Positions 17,800-27,313 of a stretch of DNA of 64,000 nt are shown here, piece by piece. Each line of letters starts with the position of its first letter. Position 1 is the first letter of the stretch. The translations under genes and the position numbers were made by a program. The notes below the pieces were generated by a model. The model was not told where the DNA came from, did no database searches, and saw only the letters and a program-made list of their open reading frames with translations. The DNA is from Chitinophagaceae bacterium. GTDB taxonomy: Bacteria; Bacteroidota; Bacteroidia; Chitinophagales; Chitinophagaceae. Where the stretch lies: positions 124,001-188,000 of the forward strand of contig CANGTN010000001.1 of the NCBI GenBank assembly GCA_947456805.1, read 5' to 3'.

Positions 17800-18358
17800 A
17801 AAAATTGTAATCATAGGACCCGAAAGCACCGGCAAAAGCAGTTTATGCAGGCTACTTGCAGAACATTACAACACAGAATGGTGTCCTGAGTTTGCAAGAG
17901 ATTACTTGCTATACCATGGAAAAAATTATAGTTATGCTGATTTAGAAATCATTGCAAAAGGGCAAATTGATCTGGAAGAAAAATTTGCTTCAATTGTACA
18001 AGAGACCCCACGCAACTTATCTGATAAACTAATAGCAAAAAAATTGCTTTTTGTAGATACTGACATGTATGTAATGAAAGTTTGGTGCGAATATGTTTTC
18101 GGGAAATGTCATCAATTGATATTAGATGAAATAGTTACCCGCAAATACGACTTGTATCTACTGTGTAACACTGACTTACCCTGGAAACAAGACGAATTAA
18201 GAGAATATCCCGATGAGCAGCCGCGTCTGGAGCTGTTCAATATTTATAAAGATATTTTGATTAACCAAAATGTTCCTTGGGTTCAAATCAATGGCGATTA
18301 TGCAGAAAGATTACAAAAAGCTATTGAAACAATTAATAAAACATTTGGTATTGATTGA
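17786..18358 (+). CDS. NadR-type ribosylnicotinamide kinase / ATPase
   Basis: The 190-residue P-loop protein resembles the kinase domain of NadR without the N-terminal HTH or the NMN adenylyltransferase domain. The P-loop is GPESTGKSS (11-19), followed by WCPEFARDYL, the NadR nicotinamide-riboside kinase segment; LFVDTDMYVMKVW (about 87-99) and YDLYLLCNTDLPW are family segments and DELREYPDEQ follows. It phosphorylates nicotinamide riboside imported by the overlapping PnuC, trapping it as NMN. The adenylyltransferase step must be done by another protein outside this window. Confidence 0.88.
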   Translation: MQNLRKIVIIGPESTGKSSLCRLLAEHYNTEWCPEFARDYLLYHGKNYSYADLEIIAKGQIDLEEKFASIVQETPRNLSDKLIAKKLLFVDTDMYVMKVWCEYVFGKCHQLILDEIVTRKYDLYLLCNTDLPWKQDELREYPDEQPRLELFNIYKDILINQNVPWVQINGDYAERLQKAIETINKTFGID

Positions 18359-18408
18359 AAGAAGAACTAAAACCGATTCTTTTTATAGGCTCTTTAACCA
18401 AATAAAAA

Positions 18409-19254
18409 TTATCCATCTTTTTCATCACTTAATTGTACATGAGTAGCATGAACATGTTTACCAAAAAACTTGCTGGCTTGTACATCAAAAAACTCGGTGG
18501 CATCGGTAGTGAAAAAAGAAGTATTGCTGTTTTCTTGCACGCAAACACTTTCCAATTCAGGATGTCGTTGTAAATAATCTTCCAAACTTTTTGCTACAAT
18601 TGATCCTTGGGTAATAATATTAATGTGCGAAGGAGTATGTTTTTTAATCTTATCCAACAACAACGGATAGTGGGTACAAGCCAATAAAAACGTATCAATT
18701 GTGGGAGATTGCTGTAAAAGCTCCTGTATGTATTTCTCTACAAAATAATCAGCACCATCGGCTTCGTATTCGTTGTTTTCAATTAACGGAACCCACATTG
18801 GACAAGCCTGTTGAAATACTTTTACATCCGGGTAAAATTTTTGAATTTCCAATATATATGAATTAGATTGTACAGTACCATTGGTGGCTAATATGCCAAT
18901 CTGCTTGCTTTTGGTATAATTACCAATTGTTTCTGAGGTTGGTCTAATTACACCCAATACTCGTTTTTGTGCATCTAATTGTGGTAAATCATTCTGTTGA
19001 ATCGTTCTCAAAGCCTTTGCAGATGCTGTATTGCAAGCCAATATGACCAACGGACAACCTTGACGAAAAAGCCATTGAACACTTTGTAGTGTATATTGAT
19101 AAACCGATTCAAAACTTCTTGTTCCGTAAGGTGCACGTGCGTTATCACCCAAATACAGATAACTGTATTGTGGTAATTGTTGTACAATTTCTTTCAAAAT
19201 TGTTAAGCCCCCATAACCACTATCAAATACACCAATTGGTCCTTTTGTTTGCAT
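18409..19254 (-). CDS. murI: Glutamate racemase
   Basis: MurI interconverts L- and D-glutamate for peptidoglycan. The start at 19254 gives MQTKGPIGVFDSGYGGLTIL, the canonical N-terminus; the longer frame reads through a terminator hairpin and was dropped. The two catalytic cysteines are in VILACNTASA (about 73) and LLACTHYPLL (about 190). The catalytic Asp is in VFDSGYGG and the glycine/Ser binding patch YLGDNARAPYGTRS is present. The length is 281 residues, slightly longer than usual because of a C-terminal tail (about 250-281). It is the last gene of the uppS-bamA-ompH-ompH-murI block, but a terminator lies just upstream. Confidence 0.95.
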   Translation of the reverse strand: MQTKGPIGVFDSGYGGLTILKEIVQQLPQYSYLYLGDNARAPYGTRSFESVYQYTLQSVQWLFRQGCPLVILACNTASAKALRTIQQNDLPQLDAQKRVLGVIRPTSETIGNYTKSKQIGILATNGTVQSNSYILEIQKFYPDVKVFQQACPMWVPLIENNEYEADGADYFVEKYIQELLQQSPTIDTFLLACTHYPLLLDKIKKHTPSHINIITQGSIVAKSLEDYLQRHPELESVCVQENSNTSFFTTDATEFFDVQASKFFGKHVHATHVQLSDEKDG

Positions 19255-19260
19255 TGTATA

Positions 19261-19298
19261 AAAATAAGAAACCATCACACAAATTGGTGATGGTTTCT
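19261..19298 (-). terminator. Terminator after the ompH pair
   Basis: A perfect 12-bp stem (AGAAACCATCAC with GTGATGGTTTCT, loop of 8) is followed on the minus strand by TATTTTTAT. It ends transcription from bamA-ompH-ompH just 7 bases before the murI start, so murI expression depends on readthrough or on a promoter inside the hairpin region. Confidence 0.82.
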
Positions 19299-19328
19299 AA
19301 AATATTTAATGGTGTTGATTAAAAATTA

Positions 19329-19910
19329 TCATTTTTTAGCAGGGGCTTTTGCTGGAGCTGCACCACCTAAAGCGTTGATTTGATCTTCAACATCTTTAGG
19401 TACAGGGATTTTTAATTTTTGAATCACTCTCAGCATTAGCTCATCTGATTTATCAGCATAAATAAACACATCTTTCTTAAATACGTGTGTATATTTTTGT
19501 TCTTGTAATACTACTTGTAAAGCAGCATAAATTTTTTCTAAGTATGGTCTTAAAAACTCTTGTTGTTTCGCTTGCAACATTTGTTGTTGGTATTGTTGCC
19601 AGTTTTGAATTTTTGCTAAATGCTGACCAATTTCTTTTTTTACAATTGCTTTTACAGAGCTATTCATATTAGCTGAATCTCTTTTAAAAGTGCTATCTTT
19701 TGTTTGAAACTGATAGATTTCGTACTCATATTCAGGCTTCAAAGAATCGGCCATGTATTTCTGTAAAAGCGTATCTACTTTTTGAATGCCGGGCATTAAA
19801 GACAAAATAGCTTCTTCATCAAATGTTCCGATTTTAACCTGTGCATTGGTTTGTGTTGTTACAAAAAGGCTTAATGCAAAAGCCATACTTACGAATAGAA
19901 GTTTTTTCAT
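19329..19910 (-). CDS. OmpH/Skp family periplasmic chaperone (second copy)
   Basis: 193 residues with the signal peptide MKKLLFVSMAFALSLFVTTQTNAQ. The mature part begins VKIGTFDEEAILSLMPGIQ, as in Skp proteins, then forms long Gln/Lys-rich helices (about 60-150) that make the tentacle arms gripping unfolded outer-membrane proteins. It ends in a flexible Ala/Pro/Lys tail (AAPAKAPAKK). It is longer and less canonical than its neighbour. It lies 29 bases after the first ompH and is co-transcribed with bamA; the block ends at the terminator 31 bases or more downstream. A two-copy arrangement is common in Bacteroidota. Confidence 0.85.
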   Translation of the reverse strand: MKKLLFVSMAFALSLFVTTQTNAQVKIGTFDEEAILSLMPGIQKVDTLLQKYMADSLKPEYEYEIYQFQTKDSTFKRDSANMNSSVKAIVKKEIGQHLAKIQNWQQYQQQMLQAKQQEFLRPYLEKIYAALQVVLQEQKYTHVFKKDVFIYADKSDELMLRVIQKLKIPVPKDVEDQINALGGAAPAKAPAKK

Positions 19911-19939
19911 TGTTTGGTTTATTTAAAAAATCTAATTAA

Positions 19940-20455
19940 CTAAATTTTTATTCCTAATTCTTTCAAGACATCATCGCTCTTGTCAATTTTAGGGTCGGCA
20001 AATATAACGGTAATTCCTTCACTTTTATCCAATATGAAATCATATCCGCGGCTAGTTGCAATTTTTTGTATTACAGTAAATACTTTGTCTTGTATCGGTT
20101 TTACTAATTTTTGTCTTTCTTTAAACAAATCCCCTTCGTAACCAAAACGTTTTTTTTGCAAATCCCTGAGGTCTTTTTCTTTGTTAAACAATTCATCTTC
20201 TCGTTTCTTTTTCAGTTCATCACTTAACATAAATTGTTCTGCTTCGTAGTTTTTATACATTTTATCCAACTGTAGTTGTTGGTCGTCAATTTCTTTTTGC
20301 CACAATTCTGTAGTTGACTGTAGTTTTTTATCTGCCTCTTTGTACTCAGGCATTTTATTTAAAATATATTTTGTGTCTATTACCGCATATCGTTGCGCAT
20401 TAGCTGAAACCATTATGAATAATAGGCTGCAGAAAAGCAAAGCAAATTTTTTCAT
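19940..20455 (-). CDS. OmpH/Skp family periplasmic chaperone (first copy)
   Basis: 171 residues from the ATG at 20455; the signal peptide is MKKFALLFCSLLFIMVSANAQ. The mature N-terminus RYAVIDTKYILNKMPEYKEA is the classic OmpH start, followed by a charged coiled coil (about 40-120) with LQKKRFGYEGDLFKERQKLV and a C-terminal strand IATSRGYDFILDKSEGITVIFADPKID, the conserved body of the Skp trimer. It holds unfolded barrel proteins in the periplasm for BamA, which is encoded 35 bases upstream in the same direction. Confidence 0.92.
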   Translation of the reverse strand: MKKFALLFCSLLFIMVSANAQRYAVIDTKYILNKMPEYKEADKKLQSTTELWQKEIDDQQLQLDKMYKNYEAEQFMLSDELKKKREDELFNKEKDLRDLQKKRFGYEGDLFKERQKLVKPIQDKVFTVIQKIATSRGYDFILDKSEGITVIFADPKIDKSDDVLKELGIKI

Positions 20456-20490
20456 ATACAATACATTTAGTTGTTTTCTATTATAAGTTA

Positions 20491-23271
20491 CTATTCTGGT
20501 TCAAAACCTAACATAAAGGTAAACCTTGCAGCATCTTTAAATTTATTATTGGGTGTAAATCTATCCAATCCTATGCCATAATCAAAACCAAGTAAGCCAA
20601 ACATTGGCAAGAAGAACCGCATGCCTATACCAACCGATCTGCGTAACTGGAATGGGTTGTAATCTTTAAAGTTGAACCATCCGTTTGCTGCTTCAAAAAA
20701 TGTTAAGGCATAAATTGTGCTACTAGGATTTAAACTTAAAGGATAACGCAACTCCAAAACATATTTATTAAACATGGTAAAATATTCTGATGCACCTTGC
20801 TGATCAGGATTAATTTTTGGATTCGATGTTTGATAAACCGGATAACCACGTTGAGCAATAATATCGTAACCCAACAACGCAAACTGGTTACTTAAACCCG
20901 CATCGCCCACTTGAAAGCGCTCAAACGGAGATATTTTTAAATCGCTGTTGAATCTGCCTAAGAAACCAAATTTAGCTGCAACTTTCAACACAAACTGTTT
21001 GTTTTTTTCAGGACCGGCAGGACGACCCAATGGCACATACCATTCTGTATTAAATCGCCATTTGTGATATTCTATCCACTGATAAGGGTTATCTGATGTT
21101 ACGATGTTTTTATCGAATACAGAGTATGGTGGTGTTACCTGTAAGCTCAACAAAAATGATGACCCGGTTCTTGGAAACAATGGTTGGTCTACAGATGAGC
21201 GTTGAAGTGCGACTTTTAAATTTAAGTTGTTGGAAAAACCATTGTTAAAGCCGGGCAAATTCACTTGATCTATAAAATAATTTTTCAATTGATATCTTGA
21301 ATAACTCAAGCCTACACTTAATGAAAAATAATCGTCCGGCCATTTTAATTGCTTAGCTATACTAACCGAAACACCTGTGGTTTTGATATACGAACTATTT
21401 GCTGCATCACTTGTAAATGTTCCTGTAATCGGATCAAATGCATTGGCAAATTTGGTATCAAAAATAGAAAAGGTAAATGCGTTTCGTTTTTTACCCCCCA
21501 ACCATGGCTCGGTAAATGAAAAGTTATAACTACGGAATGCTCGTCCATTACTTTGAATACGCAAACTCAATTTTTGTCCATCTCCCATTGGTAAAGGATC
21601 CCAAGCCGATTTCTTTAAAATATTTTTCAAAGAAAAATTATTGAATGTTACACCAACTGTTCCGGTCAAACCAATGCCGCCGCCCCAGCCTGCGCTTAAC
21701 TCTAATTGATCGCTACTTTTTTCTTCTACAGAATAATCAATATCTACCGTTCCATCATCTTGGTTTGGACGCGGGTTGATCCCAATTTTTTCCTGATTGA
21801 AATAATTCAGTTGTGCAATTTCACGTTGTGAACGAATTAAATCACTGCGTCTGAATTTTTCACCGGGTATTGTTCTTATTTCTCTTCTAATAACATATTC
21901 TTTGGTTTTGTCGTTGCCGGTAATATGAATATTTTTTATCGTTGCTTGGGGACCTTCAATTACGCGAATTTCATAATCGATTGTATCATTATAAACCGCG
22001 GTTTCAATAGGGTCTGTTCTGAAAAATAAATATCCATCATCCATGTACAACCCACTAATATCTCCACCTTCAGCAGAGAGTGTTTTTCCCAGTCCTTTAT
22101 TCAGTACATCTAAATTATAAACATCTCCTTTTTTAACACCCAAAATTGCGGTAAGTATAGAATCGGAATATTTTGTATTTCCTCTCCATTGAATATTTCC
22201 GAAATAATATTTATGACCCTCATTTACCTTAACGCTAATATTCAAATTGCCTGCTGAGTTGGGTTTGATTTTCGAAGAGTCTTTATTGATAGCTGCATCT
22301 CTATAACCTTGGGCGTTGTAAAACTCTAATAACTTATCCAAATCTTCTTCATACTTTTTTTGGTTGAATTTCGCAGAAGAAAATAATTTGATTCTCAAAT
22401 AAGGATCTAAGATTTTTTTTGTTTTGCTGTACGTTAAATAACCGGTTTCTGCAAGATATTCGTTGAATGTATATGTTTTCCCTAGGCCAAAGGCACTTAA
22501 ATCATCGGGCTTGTGAAGTGTTAACCGGCTCATTTCCTTTGTGTCCTTCATTTGTTTTTTCAACTTCAAAGGATCAAGGGTGTTACCGGCAAAATCAATG
22601 TTGTTTACTTTTACTTTTTGTCCTCTGTTAACTTCAAATATCAATATCACAGCATCTCCAAAGGATGTGTCTCTTTTTTCATTGATATTGACTTGTACAT
22701 TTTTATATGCCTTCTCCGCATAATATTTTTCAATCGCTTCTTTAGCGCTACGTTTCATGTTTTCGGTAACAATACGATTGGGAACCAATCCAGACTTGCC
22801 CATTAAATCTTCTTTATCGCTTTTATTTATACCCGTAAATTCATATTTAGATAATCTTGGTCTTTCGGTAACATTTATTTCCAACCAAATATTTTTATCT
22901 TCTAATTTAGTAACATAAATTTGTACATCACTGAAATAATTTTGACCCCAAAGCTTGTTAATTGCTTTTGCAAAATTGTCTCCGCCGGGAATGATGATTT
23001 CATCGCCAATAGATATATTGGCTATTGATATTAATAATGTTTCATCAAAAAAGCGATTACCCGTTACAGTAATTCCCGCAACTTTATATTTTTTAGGTGT
23101 TTTTTGGCTGAATAGGTTTACTAAATCTACGTCTACTGAAGTAATAGTGGTGTCTGCACTTTTTTCTTGTGCATAAGAAAATAAAGAGACAAAAGCCATT
23201 ACTATTGTAAATACTAAAACCTTGTACATTCTAGGCATCCGCATATTTTTTATTTGGAACTGATTTTGCAT
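20491..23271 (-). CDS. bamA: Outer membrane protein assembly factor BamA
   Basis: Omp85-type insertase for beta-barrel proteins. There are 926 residues from the first ATG, or 915 from the internal MPRMYKVLVF start, which gives a cleaner signal peptide ending in SYAQ. POTRA-like repeats run from about 60 to 530 (YKVAGITVTGNRFFDETLL, VNNIDFAGNTLDPLKLK, FGNIQWRGNTKYSDSIL, IKNIHITGNDKTKEYVI), followed by a 16-strand barrel. The barrel carries the RGYP lid motif of Omp85 proteins (IAQRGYPVYQ, about 795) and ends with RFTFMLGFEPE. It lies between uppS and the ompH pair on the minus strand. Confidence 0.95.
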   Translation of the reverse strand: MQNQFQIKNMRMPRMYKVLVFTIVMAFVSLFSYAQEKSADTTITSVDVDLVNLFSQKTPKKYKVAGITVTGNRFFDETLLISIANISIGDEIIIPGGDNFAKAINKLWGQNYFSDVQIYVTKLEDKNIWLEINVTERPRLSKYEFTGINKSDKEDLMGKSGLVPNRIVTENMKRSAKEAIEKYYAEKAYKNVQVNINEKRDTSFGDAVILIFEVNRGQKVKVNNIDFAGNTLDPLKLKKQMKDTKEMSRLTLHKPDDLSAFGLGKTYTFNEYLAETGYLTYSKTKKILDPYLRIKLFSSAKFNQKKYEEDLDKLLEFYNAQGYRDAAINKDSSKIKPNSAGNLNISVKVNEGHKYYFGNIQWRGNTKYSDSILTAILGVKKGDVYNLDVLNKGLGKTLSAEGGDISGLYMDDGYLFFRTDPIETAVYNDTIDYEIRVIEGPQATIKNIHITGNDKTKEYVIRREIRTIPGEKFRRSDLIRSQREIAQLNYFNQEKIGINPRPNQDDGTVDIDYSVEEKSSDQLELSAGWGGGIGLTGTVGVTFNNFSLKNILKKSAWDPLPMGDGQKLSLRIQSNGRAFRSYNFSFTEPWLGGKKRNAFTFSIFDTKFANAFDPITGTFTSDAANSSYIKTTGVSVSIAKQLKWPDDYFSLSVGLSYSRYQLKNYFIDQVNLPGFNNGFSNNLNLKVALQRSSVDQPLFPRTGSSFLLSLQVTPPYSVFDKNIVTSDNPYQWIEYHKWRFNTEWYVPLGRPAGPEKNKQFVLKVAAKFGFLGRFNSDLKISPFERFQVGDAGLSNQFALLGYDIIAQRGYPVYQTSNPKINPDQQGASEYFTMFNKYVLELRYPLSLNPSSTIYALTFFEAANGWFNFKDYNPFQLRRSVGIGMRFFLPMFGLLGFDYGIGLDRFTPNNKFKDAARFTFMLGFEPE

Positions 23272-23366
23272 TATAGCTTTTCAGCAGTTTTATTGGTTAA
23301 AGAAGGGCAAATTAAAGGCATTTATGAAAACTCTTTGTTAAATAAAGTTATCAGTTCGAGTTTTAG

Positions 23367-24140
23367 CTACGAAGACTGTTCTTCTGATGATTGAATTTGT
23401 CTGCCGGTTTTGCCAAATCTCCTTTCTCTTCCCTGAAAATCCAGAATTGCTTCGTATAAATTTTCTTTCCTGAAATCGGGCCACCTTGTATTGGTAAAAT
23501 ATAATTCAGCATAAGCCAATTGATACAATAAAAAATTACTGATTCTATATTCACCACTTGTTCTAATCATTAATTCAGGATCGGGGAAATTACTCGTAGT
23601 TAAATATTGCGGCAATGTATTTTGATTAATGTCTACAGCCCTAATTTTACCTGCTTCAACATCAAAAGCAATGTTTTTTACTGCGTTTTCCAATTCCCAG
23701 CGACTACTGTAACTTAATGCCATAATTAAATTAAGACCTGTATTTTGGCTCGTCATTTCCAATGCTTCCTGCAATTCTTCTTTTGCAAATTCAGGTAACA
23801 TTTGCATATCACCAATCACATGCAGCTTAATATTATTATCGTTCAAAACTGATATTTCCTTTCTGATTGTATCTACCAACAACGACATTAATCCATCTAC
23901 TTCTTGCTGAGGCCTATCCCAGTTTTCGGTGCTAAATGCATAAAGTGTAAGATATTCTATCCTCAATTCGGCACTTCCTTCAATAATATTTCTTACGCTT
24001 GCTACGCCATGAAAATGACCAAACAAGCGGTCTTCACCCTTCTCTTCTGCCCATCGTCCATTGCCGTCCATAATAATGGCTATATGACGTGGTAGCTTTT
24101 GTTTGTCAATCTTGTCAATCAAATCCTGCATGGTACACAT
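23367..24140 (-). CDS. uppS: Isoprenyl transferase (undecaprenyl diphosphate synthase)
   Basis: A cis-prenyltransferase that builds the C55 carrier lipid for peptidoglycan and O-antigen. The motif HIAIIMDGNGRWAEEKG (about 19-35) has the catalytic Asp and the diphosphate loop, HFHGVASVRNIIEGS follows, and YAFSTENWDRP (about 68-78) is the second signature. DPELMIRTSGEYRISNFLLY (about 192) and FTNTRWPDF complete the family motifs. 257 residues; a second ATG three codons in is equally possible. It is upstream of bamA on the same strand with a 95-base gap, the usual Bacteroidota neighbourhood. Confidence 0.96.
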   Translation of the reverse strand: MCTMQDLIDKIDKQKLPRHIAIIMDGNGRWAEEKGEDRLFGHFHGVASVRNIIEGSAELRIEYLTLYAFSTENWDRPQQEVDGLMSLLVDTIRKEISVLNDNNIKLHVIGDMQMLPEFAKEELQEALEMTSQNTGLNLIMALSYSSRWELENAVKNIAFDVEAGKIRAVDINQNTLPQYLTTSNFPDPELMIRTSGEYRISNFLLYQLAYAELYFTNTRWPDFRKENLYEAILDFQGRERRFGKTGRQIQSSEEQSS

Positions 24141-24292
24141 TCTTTTGATGGTTGCAAAAGTAACAAAATGAGTGGGTTATTGGTATAATAAATAGAATTA
24201 AGGAAGTTGTAAATTCTGGATATACCAATTTCTAATCATAAAAACACCCCCTCAAGCAAAGAAAAAATTGATTTTAACTACAAAAATTAATG

Positions 24293-25321
24293 TTACTTTT
24301 TGCCAACTAGAATCATAAATGGGCTCAATATTTTTCCCTGCATCCTGAATAAGCGCAGCAACAAATTAAGTGACTTAGCAAACAAACATTTGAATCCCGA
24401 TTCAAACTCGTTGAAATAACCGTAAGAAATCTTGAGTTGAAAATCAAATTTATGATACAATTCTTTGTACTCTTTCTGTGTTAATAATCGCTCTGTCCAG
24501 CTTCCCGTAATCGGATCACAAGTATTGGTAGGATGCTGAATGGATATTGGTAATTTTTTGTGCTGAATAAAGTCATCGACAGCAATATAAATATCATTTT
24601 CTTGCAAACCCCTTGTTGCTCTTGCAAGCGATTCAACAGTTTCATTATCTAATTGTTGGTATTTCTGTTGGATGAGTTTTTTTCTGATCATTAAAAAAGA
24701 CAATCCAGCAAAATCATTTTGATAATTGCAATGTAGTGCATTGCTTTCAAAAAGCTCATCCTTGCGTTGCAATGATTGCAACTGTTTTGATTTGATTGGG
24801 TTTTCGGCAACCGATGCAGTTGTAAAAACCGTTGTCATGTTATTGTTTAATCGACTGATGATTGCAAAAAAATGATCGAGATTATAAATATGCTCAATGA
24901 CATCTGTGCCTATTACAATATCTAATACTTTATTTTGAAAAGCTTGCGGCAAAATATTTTCGTTGCCAATTATCCACTGATCTAAGGGCAAATCCAATTG
25001 TTTACTCAATTGCTGTGCCGATAATAAAAAAGGTACATTCATATCACTTGCAGCCACAAAACCTACACCCGAAAACTTTGCAAACAAAGCCAACAAACCA
25101 TTGCCACAACCAAAATCCAACAATGAAACCTCATCAATTGATTTTTGAATATCGGCAAATGCTGCGTCTAAAACAGTTGCATAAATATGTAAATAATAGG
25201 TTTTATGTTTTAGCAGAACATTCAAATATTGTTTTGCATAAGCATCCGCTGTAATGCTTGATGCATCTATATTTAACAAGATTTTACTAAATGCGGGAAT
25301 ATTTTCTTTAAACGATTGCAT
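24293..25321 (-). CDS. Class I SAM-dependent methyltransferase
   Basis: 342 residues. A Rossmann-fold SAM site is seen in VSLLDFGCGNGLLALFAKF (motif I, about 66-84), ASDMNVPFLLSA (motif II) and VIGTDVIEHIYNLDHFF (motif IV region, about 136-152). The remaining 180 residues have no recognised domain, so the substrate is unknown; the late segment GSWTERLLTQKEYKELYHKF recalls methyltransferases of sugar or lipid pathways. It abuts the LOG gene exactly (stop of LOG, then this ATG with no gap), so the two are likely translated from one message. Confidence 0.8.
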   Translation of the reverse strand: MQSFKENIPAFSKILLNIDASSITADAYAKQYLNVLLKHKTYYLHIYATVLDAAFADIQKSIDEVSLLDFGCGNGLLALFAKFSGVGFVAASDMNVPFLLSAQQLSKQLDLPLDQWIIGNENILPQAFQNKVLDIVIGTDVIEHIYNLDHFFAIISRLNNNMTTVFTTASVAENPIKSKQLQSLQRKDELFESNALHCNYQNDFAGLSFLMIRKKLIQQKYQQLDNETVESLARATRGLQENDIYIAVDDFIQHKKLPISIQHPTNTCDPITGSWTERLLTQKEYKELYHKFDFQLKISYGYFNEFESGFKCLFAKSLNLLLRLFRMQGKILSPFMILVGKK

Positions 25322-26038
25322 TTAAACTTTTTCAAACAGCCACCATTTTTTTCTGGCAACTATCGTTTTATAATTTTTATTTACGTAAATATTGATGTGT
25401 TCTATTGCTTCGTCAATATCATCTGTTAACAATAATAGTTTCAAATCTTCGGGAGAAATCGTTTTTTCCCGCTCCATAATGTGAATATAATCCATCAATG
25501 GCTGATAATATTTTTTCCCGTACAACACAACCGGAAAATCATGAATTGTTTTCGTTTGTATCAACGTCAACGTTTCAAATAATTCATCCATTGTACCAAA
25601 TCCTCCCGGCATAATGATAAATGCATAAGAGTATTTTACAAGCAATACTTTTCTGGTAAAAAAATGATTGAACGTAATTGTTTTTTGAACATAAGGATTG
25701 GGTTTCTGTTCAAAAGGCAATTTTATATTACACCCAATTGATTTCCCGCCTTGCTCAAATGCACCTCTGTTTGCGGCTTCCATTGTTCCCGGACCACCGC
25801 CTGTCATTGTAGTAAATCCCAATTTAGCAATGCGATTTCCAAATGCTCTTGCAGCAATATAATATTCATGTTCTTCTGTAAATCTTGCACTTCCAAAAAC
25901 AGTAATACAGGGTCCAACAAAGTGAAGTTTTCTAAAGCCTTTGATGAATTGAAAAAATACACTCAATGCAAATTTTAACTCATGAAACCTGGACTTTGGT
26001 CCTTGTTCAAACGAAATACTTTTAGACTGTTTAGACAT
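25322..26038 (-). CDS. LOG family protein (TIGR00730 type)
   Basis: 238 residues, Rossmann fold. Members cleave nucleoside 5'-monophosphates (cytokinin riboside monophosphate phosphoribohydrolase or AMP nucleosidase-like activity). Motifs: ITVFGSARFTEE (about 46-57), TTMTGGGPGTMEAANRGAFE (about 77-96) and IMPGGFGTMDELFETLTL (about 142-159), i.e. the PGGxGTxxE motif with its catalytic Arg/Glu pair region. The biological role in bacteria is uncertain. It is in an operon with the methyltransferase gene that follows without a gap. Confidence 0.88.
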   Translation of the reverse strand: MSKQSKSISFEQGPKSRFHELKFALSVFFQFIKGFRKLHFVGPCITVFGSARFTEEHEYYIAARAFGNRIAKLGFTTMTGGGPGTMEAANRGAFEQGGKSIGCNIKLPFEQKPNPYVQKTITFNHFFTRKVLLVKYSYAFIIMPGGFGTMDELFETLTLIQTKTIHDFPVVLYGKKYYQPLMDYIHIMEREKTISPEDLKLLLLTDDIDEAIEHINIYVNKNYKTIVARKKWWLFEKV

Positions 26039-26118
26039 AGTTCTGTTGTTGCATTAAAAGAAAAATGAAACTATTTTCATATTACAAACCTAACTATATT
26101 GCAGATGAAAAAATACAG

Positions 26119-26889
26119 ATGAAAATTATTTCTTACAACACCAACGGCATCAGAGCAGCACTTAAAAAAGGATTTTTAGATTGGGTGAAATCAAGTGATG
26201 CAGATATTATTTGTTTACAGGAAACCAAAGCCAACAAAGAAGATGTTCCTTATCAAGATATTGAAGCTCTTGGCTATGAAACGTATTGGTTTTCTGCCCA
26301 AAAAAAGGGATACAGCGGCGTTGCCATTTTTACAAAAATAAAACCCGATTTTGTAGAATACGGACATAAGGTTGATCAAAGCGATTTTGAAGGAAGGGCC
26401 ATTCGTCTTGACTTTAAGGACATTACTTTAATCAACGCCTATTTTCCAAGTGGTACAAGTGGCGATGAGCGTCAGGCATATAAATACCAATGGTTGGATG
26501 AGATGTTTGATTATTTAAAAGATTTAAAAAAACAAAGACCGAATATTATTTTACTTGGCGATTACAACATTGCGCATACCCCTATTGATATTCATGACCC
26601 AAAGGGGAATAAAAACTCTTCCGGATTTTTACCAGAAGAAAGAGCTTGGATGGATAAGTTTTTAAGCAGCGGATGGATTGATACATTTAGATACAAACAC
26701 CCTAATATTACCGGTGCGTATAGCTGGTGGAGTCAGCGCTTTCCTTCGGTTCGTTTACAAAACAAAGGTTGGCGTATAGATTATATATGCGTCACAAAAA
26801 CATTGGAACATACAATCGCAGATGCAGGAATACTGCCCGATGTAAAACACAGCGATCATTGCCCCATTTTTTTAACCATTAACAACTAA
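26119..26889 (+). CDS. xth: Exodeoxyribonuclease III (AP endonuclease family)
   Basis: DNA repair enzyme that cuts at abasic sites and trims 3' blocks. The ATG at 26119 gives MKIISYNTNGIRAALKKGF, the usual N-terminus; 18 codons upstream in frame are probably not translated. Motifs: ICLQETKA (metal Glu, about 33-40), YSGVAIFTK, NAYFPSGTSGDERQAYK, LLGDYNIAHTPIDI (Asp and Asn, about 151-164), RAWMDKFLSSGWIDTFR, YSWWSQR, RIDYICVT and KHSDHCPIFL with the catalytic Asp-His. 256 residues, the normal length. Only 6 bases separate it from the next gene, so the two probably form an operon. Confidence 0.96.
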   Translation: MKIISYNTNGIRAALKKGFLDWVKSSDADIICLQETKANKEDVPYQDIEALGYETYWFSAQKKGYSGVAIFTKIKPDFVEYGHKVDQSDFEGRAIRLDFKDITLINAYFPSGTSGDERQAYKYQWLDEMFDYLKDLKKQRPNIILLGDYNIAHTPIDIHDPKGNKNSSGFLPEERAWMDKFLSSGWIDTFRYKHPNITGAYSWWSQRFPSVRLQNKGWRIDYICVTKTLEHTIADAGILPDVKHSDHCPIFLTINN

Positions 26890-26895
26890 AACTCG

Positions 26896-27201
26896 ATGGT
26901 GATTTATAATGTTACCATTCAATTGCTACATTCAATACATGAACCATGGGTAAAATGGATGCAGGAAAAGCACATGCCCGAAATTATGAATACCGGTTGC
27001 TTTGAAAAATGTCAGCTGGTAAGATTGTTGGAGGTAGATGAAACAGAAGGCGTTACTTATGCAGCACAGTATTATGCAACAGATTATGAACAGTATAATA
27101 ACTACATCCAAAACTTTGCAACGGCACTCCGCAAGGATTCTTTTGAATTGTGGGGCAAACAATTCATAGCATTTCGCAGCTTAATGCAGGTTGTGAATTG
27201 A
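26896..27201 (+). CDS. DUF4286 family protein
   Basis: A 101-residue soluble protein with ferredoxin-like features: MVIYNVTIQLLHSIHEPWVK at the start, MQEKHMPEIMNTGCFEKCQL (about 20-39), then TYAAQYYATDYEQYNNYI. This pattern is the DUF4286 family, widespread in Bacteroidota and of unknown function, with a dimeric alpha-beta barrel-like fold expected. It is probably co-transcribed with xth, 6 bases upstream. Confidence 0.8.
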   Translation: MVIYNVTIQLLHSIHEPWVKWMQEKHMPEIMNTGCFEKCQLVRLLEVDETEGVTYAAQYYATDYEQYNNYIQNFATALRKDSFELWGKQFIAFRSLMQVVN

Positions 27202-27313
27202 GTGTGGATAGATTTTTTATTATTGTTTTAGTAAATGATGATAACCCCTATATTCATCTGGAATGCTCATCAGCACTGATTTTTAACATATACAAGGCTG
27301 AAAATCAATGCTA

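Noticed and set aside
23363-23557. 64-codon frame overlapping uppS
   Set aside because: It is a shadow of the uppS coding sequence in another frame.
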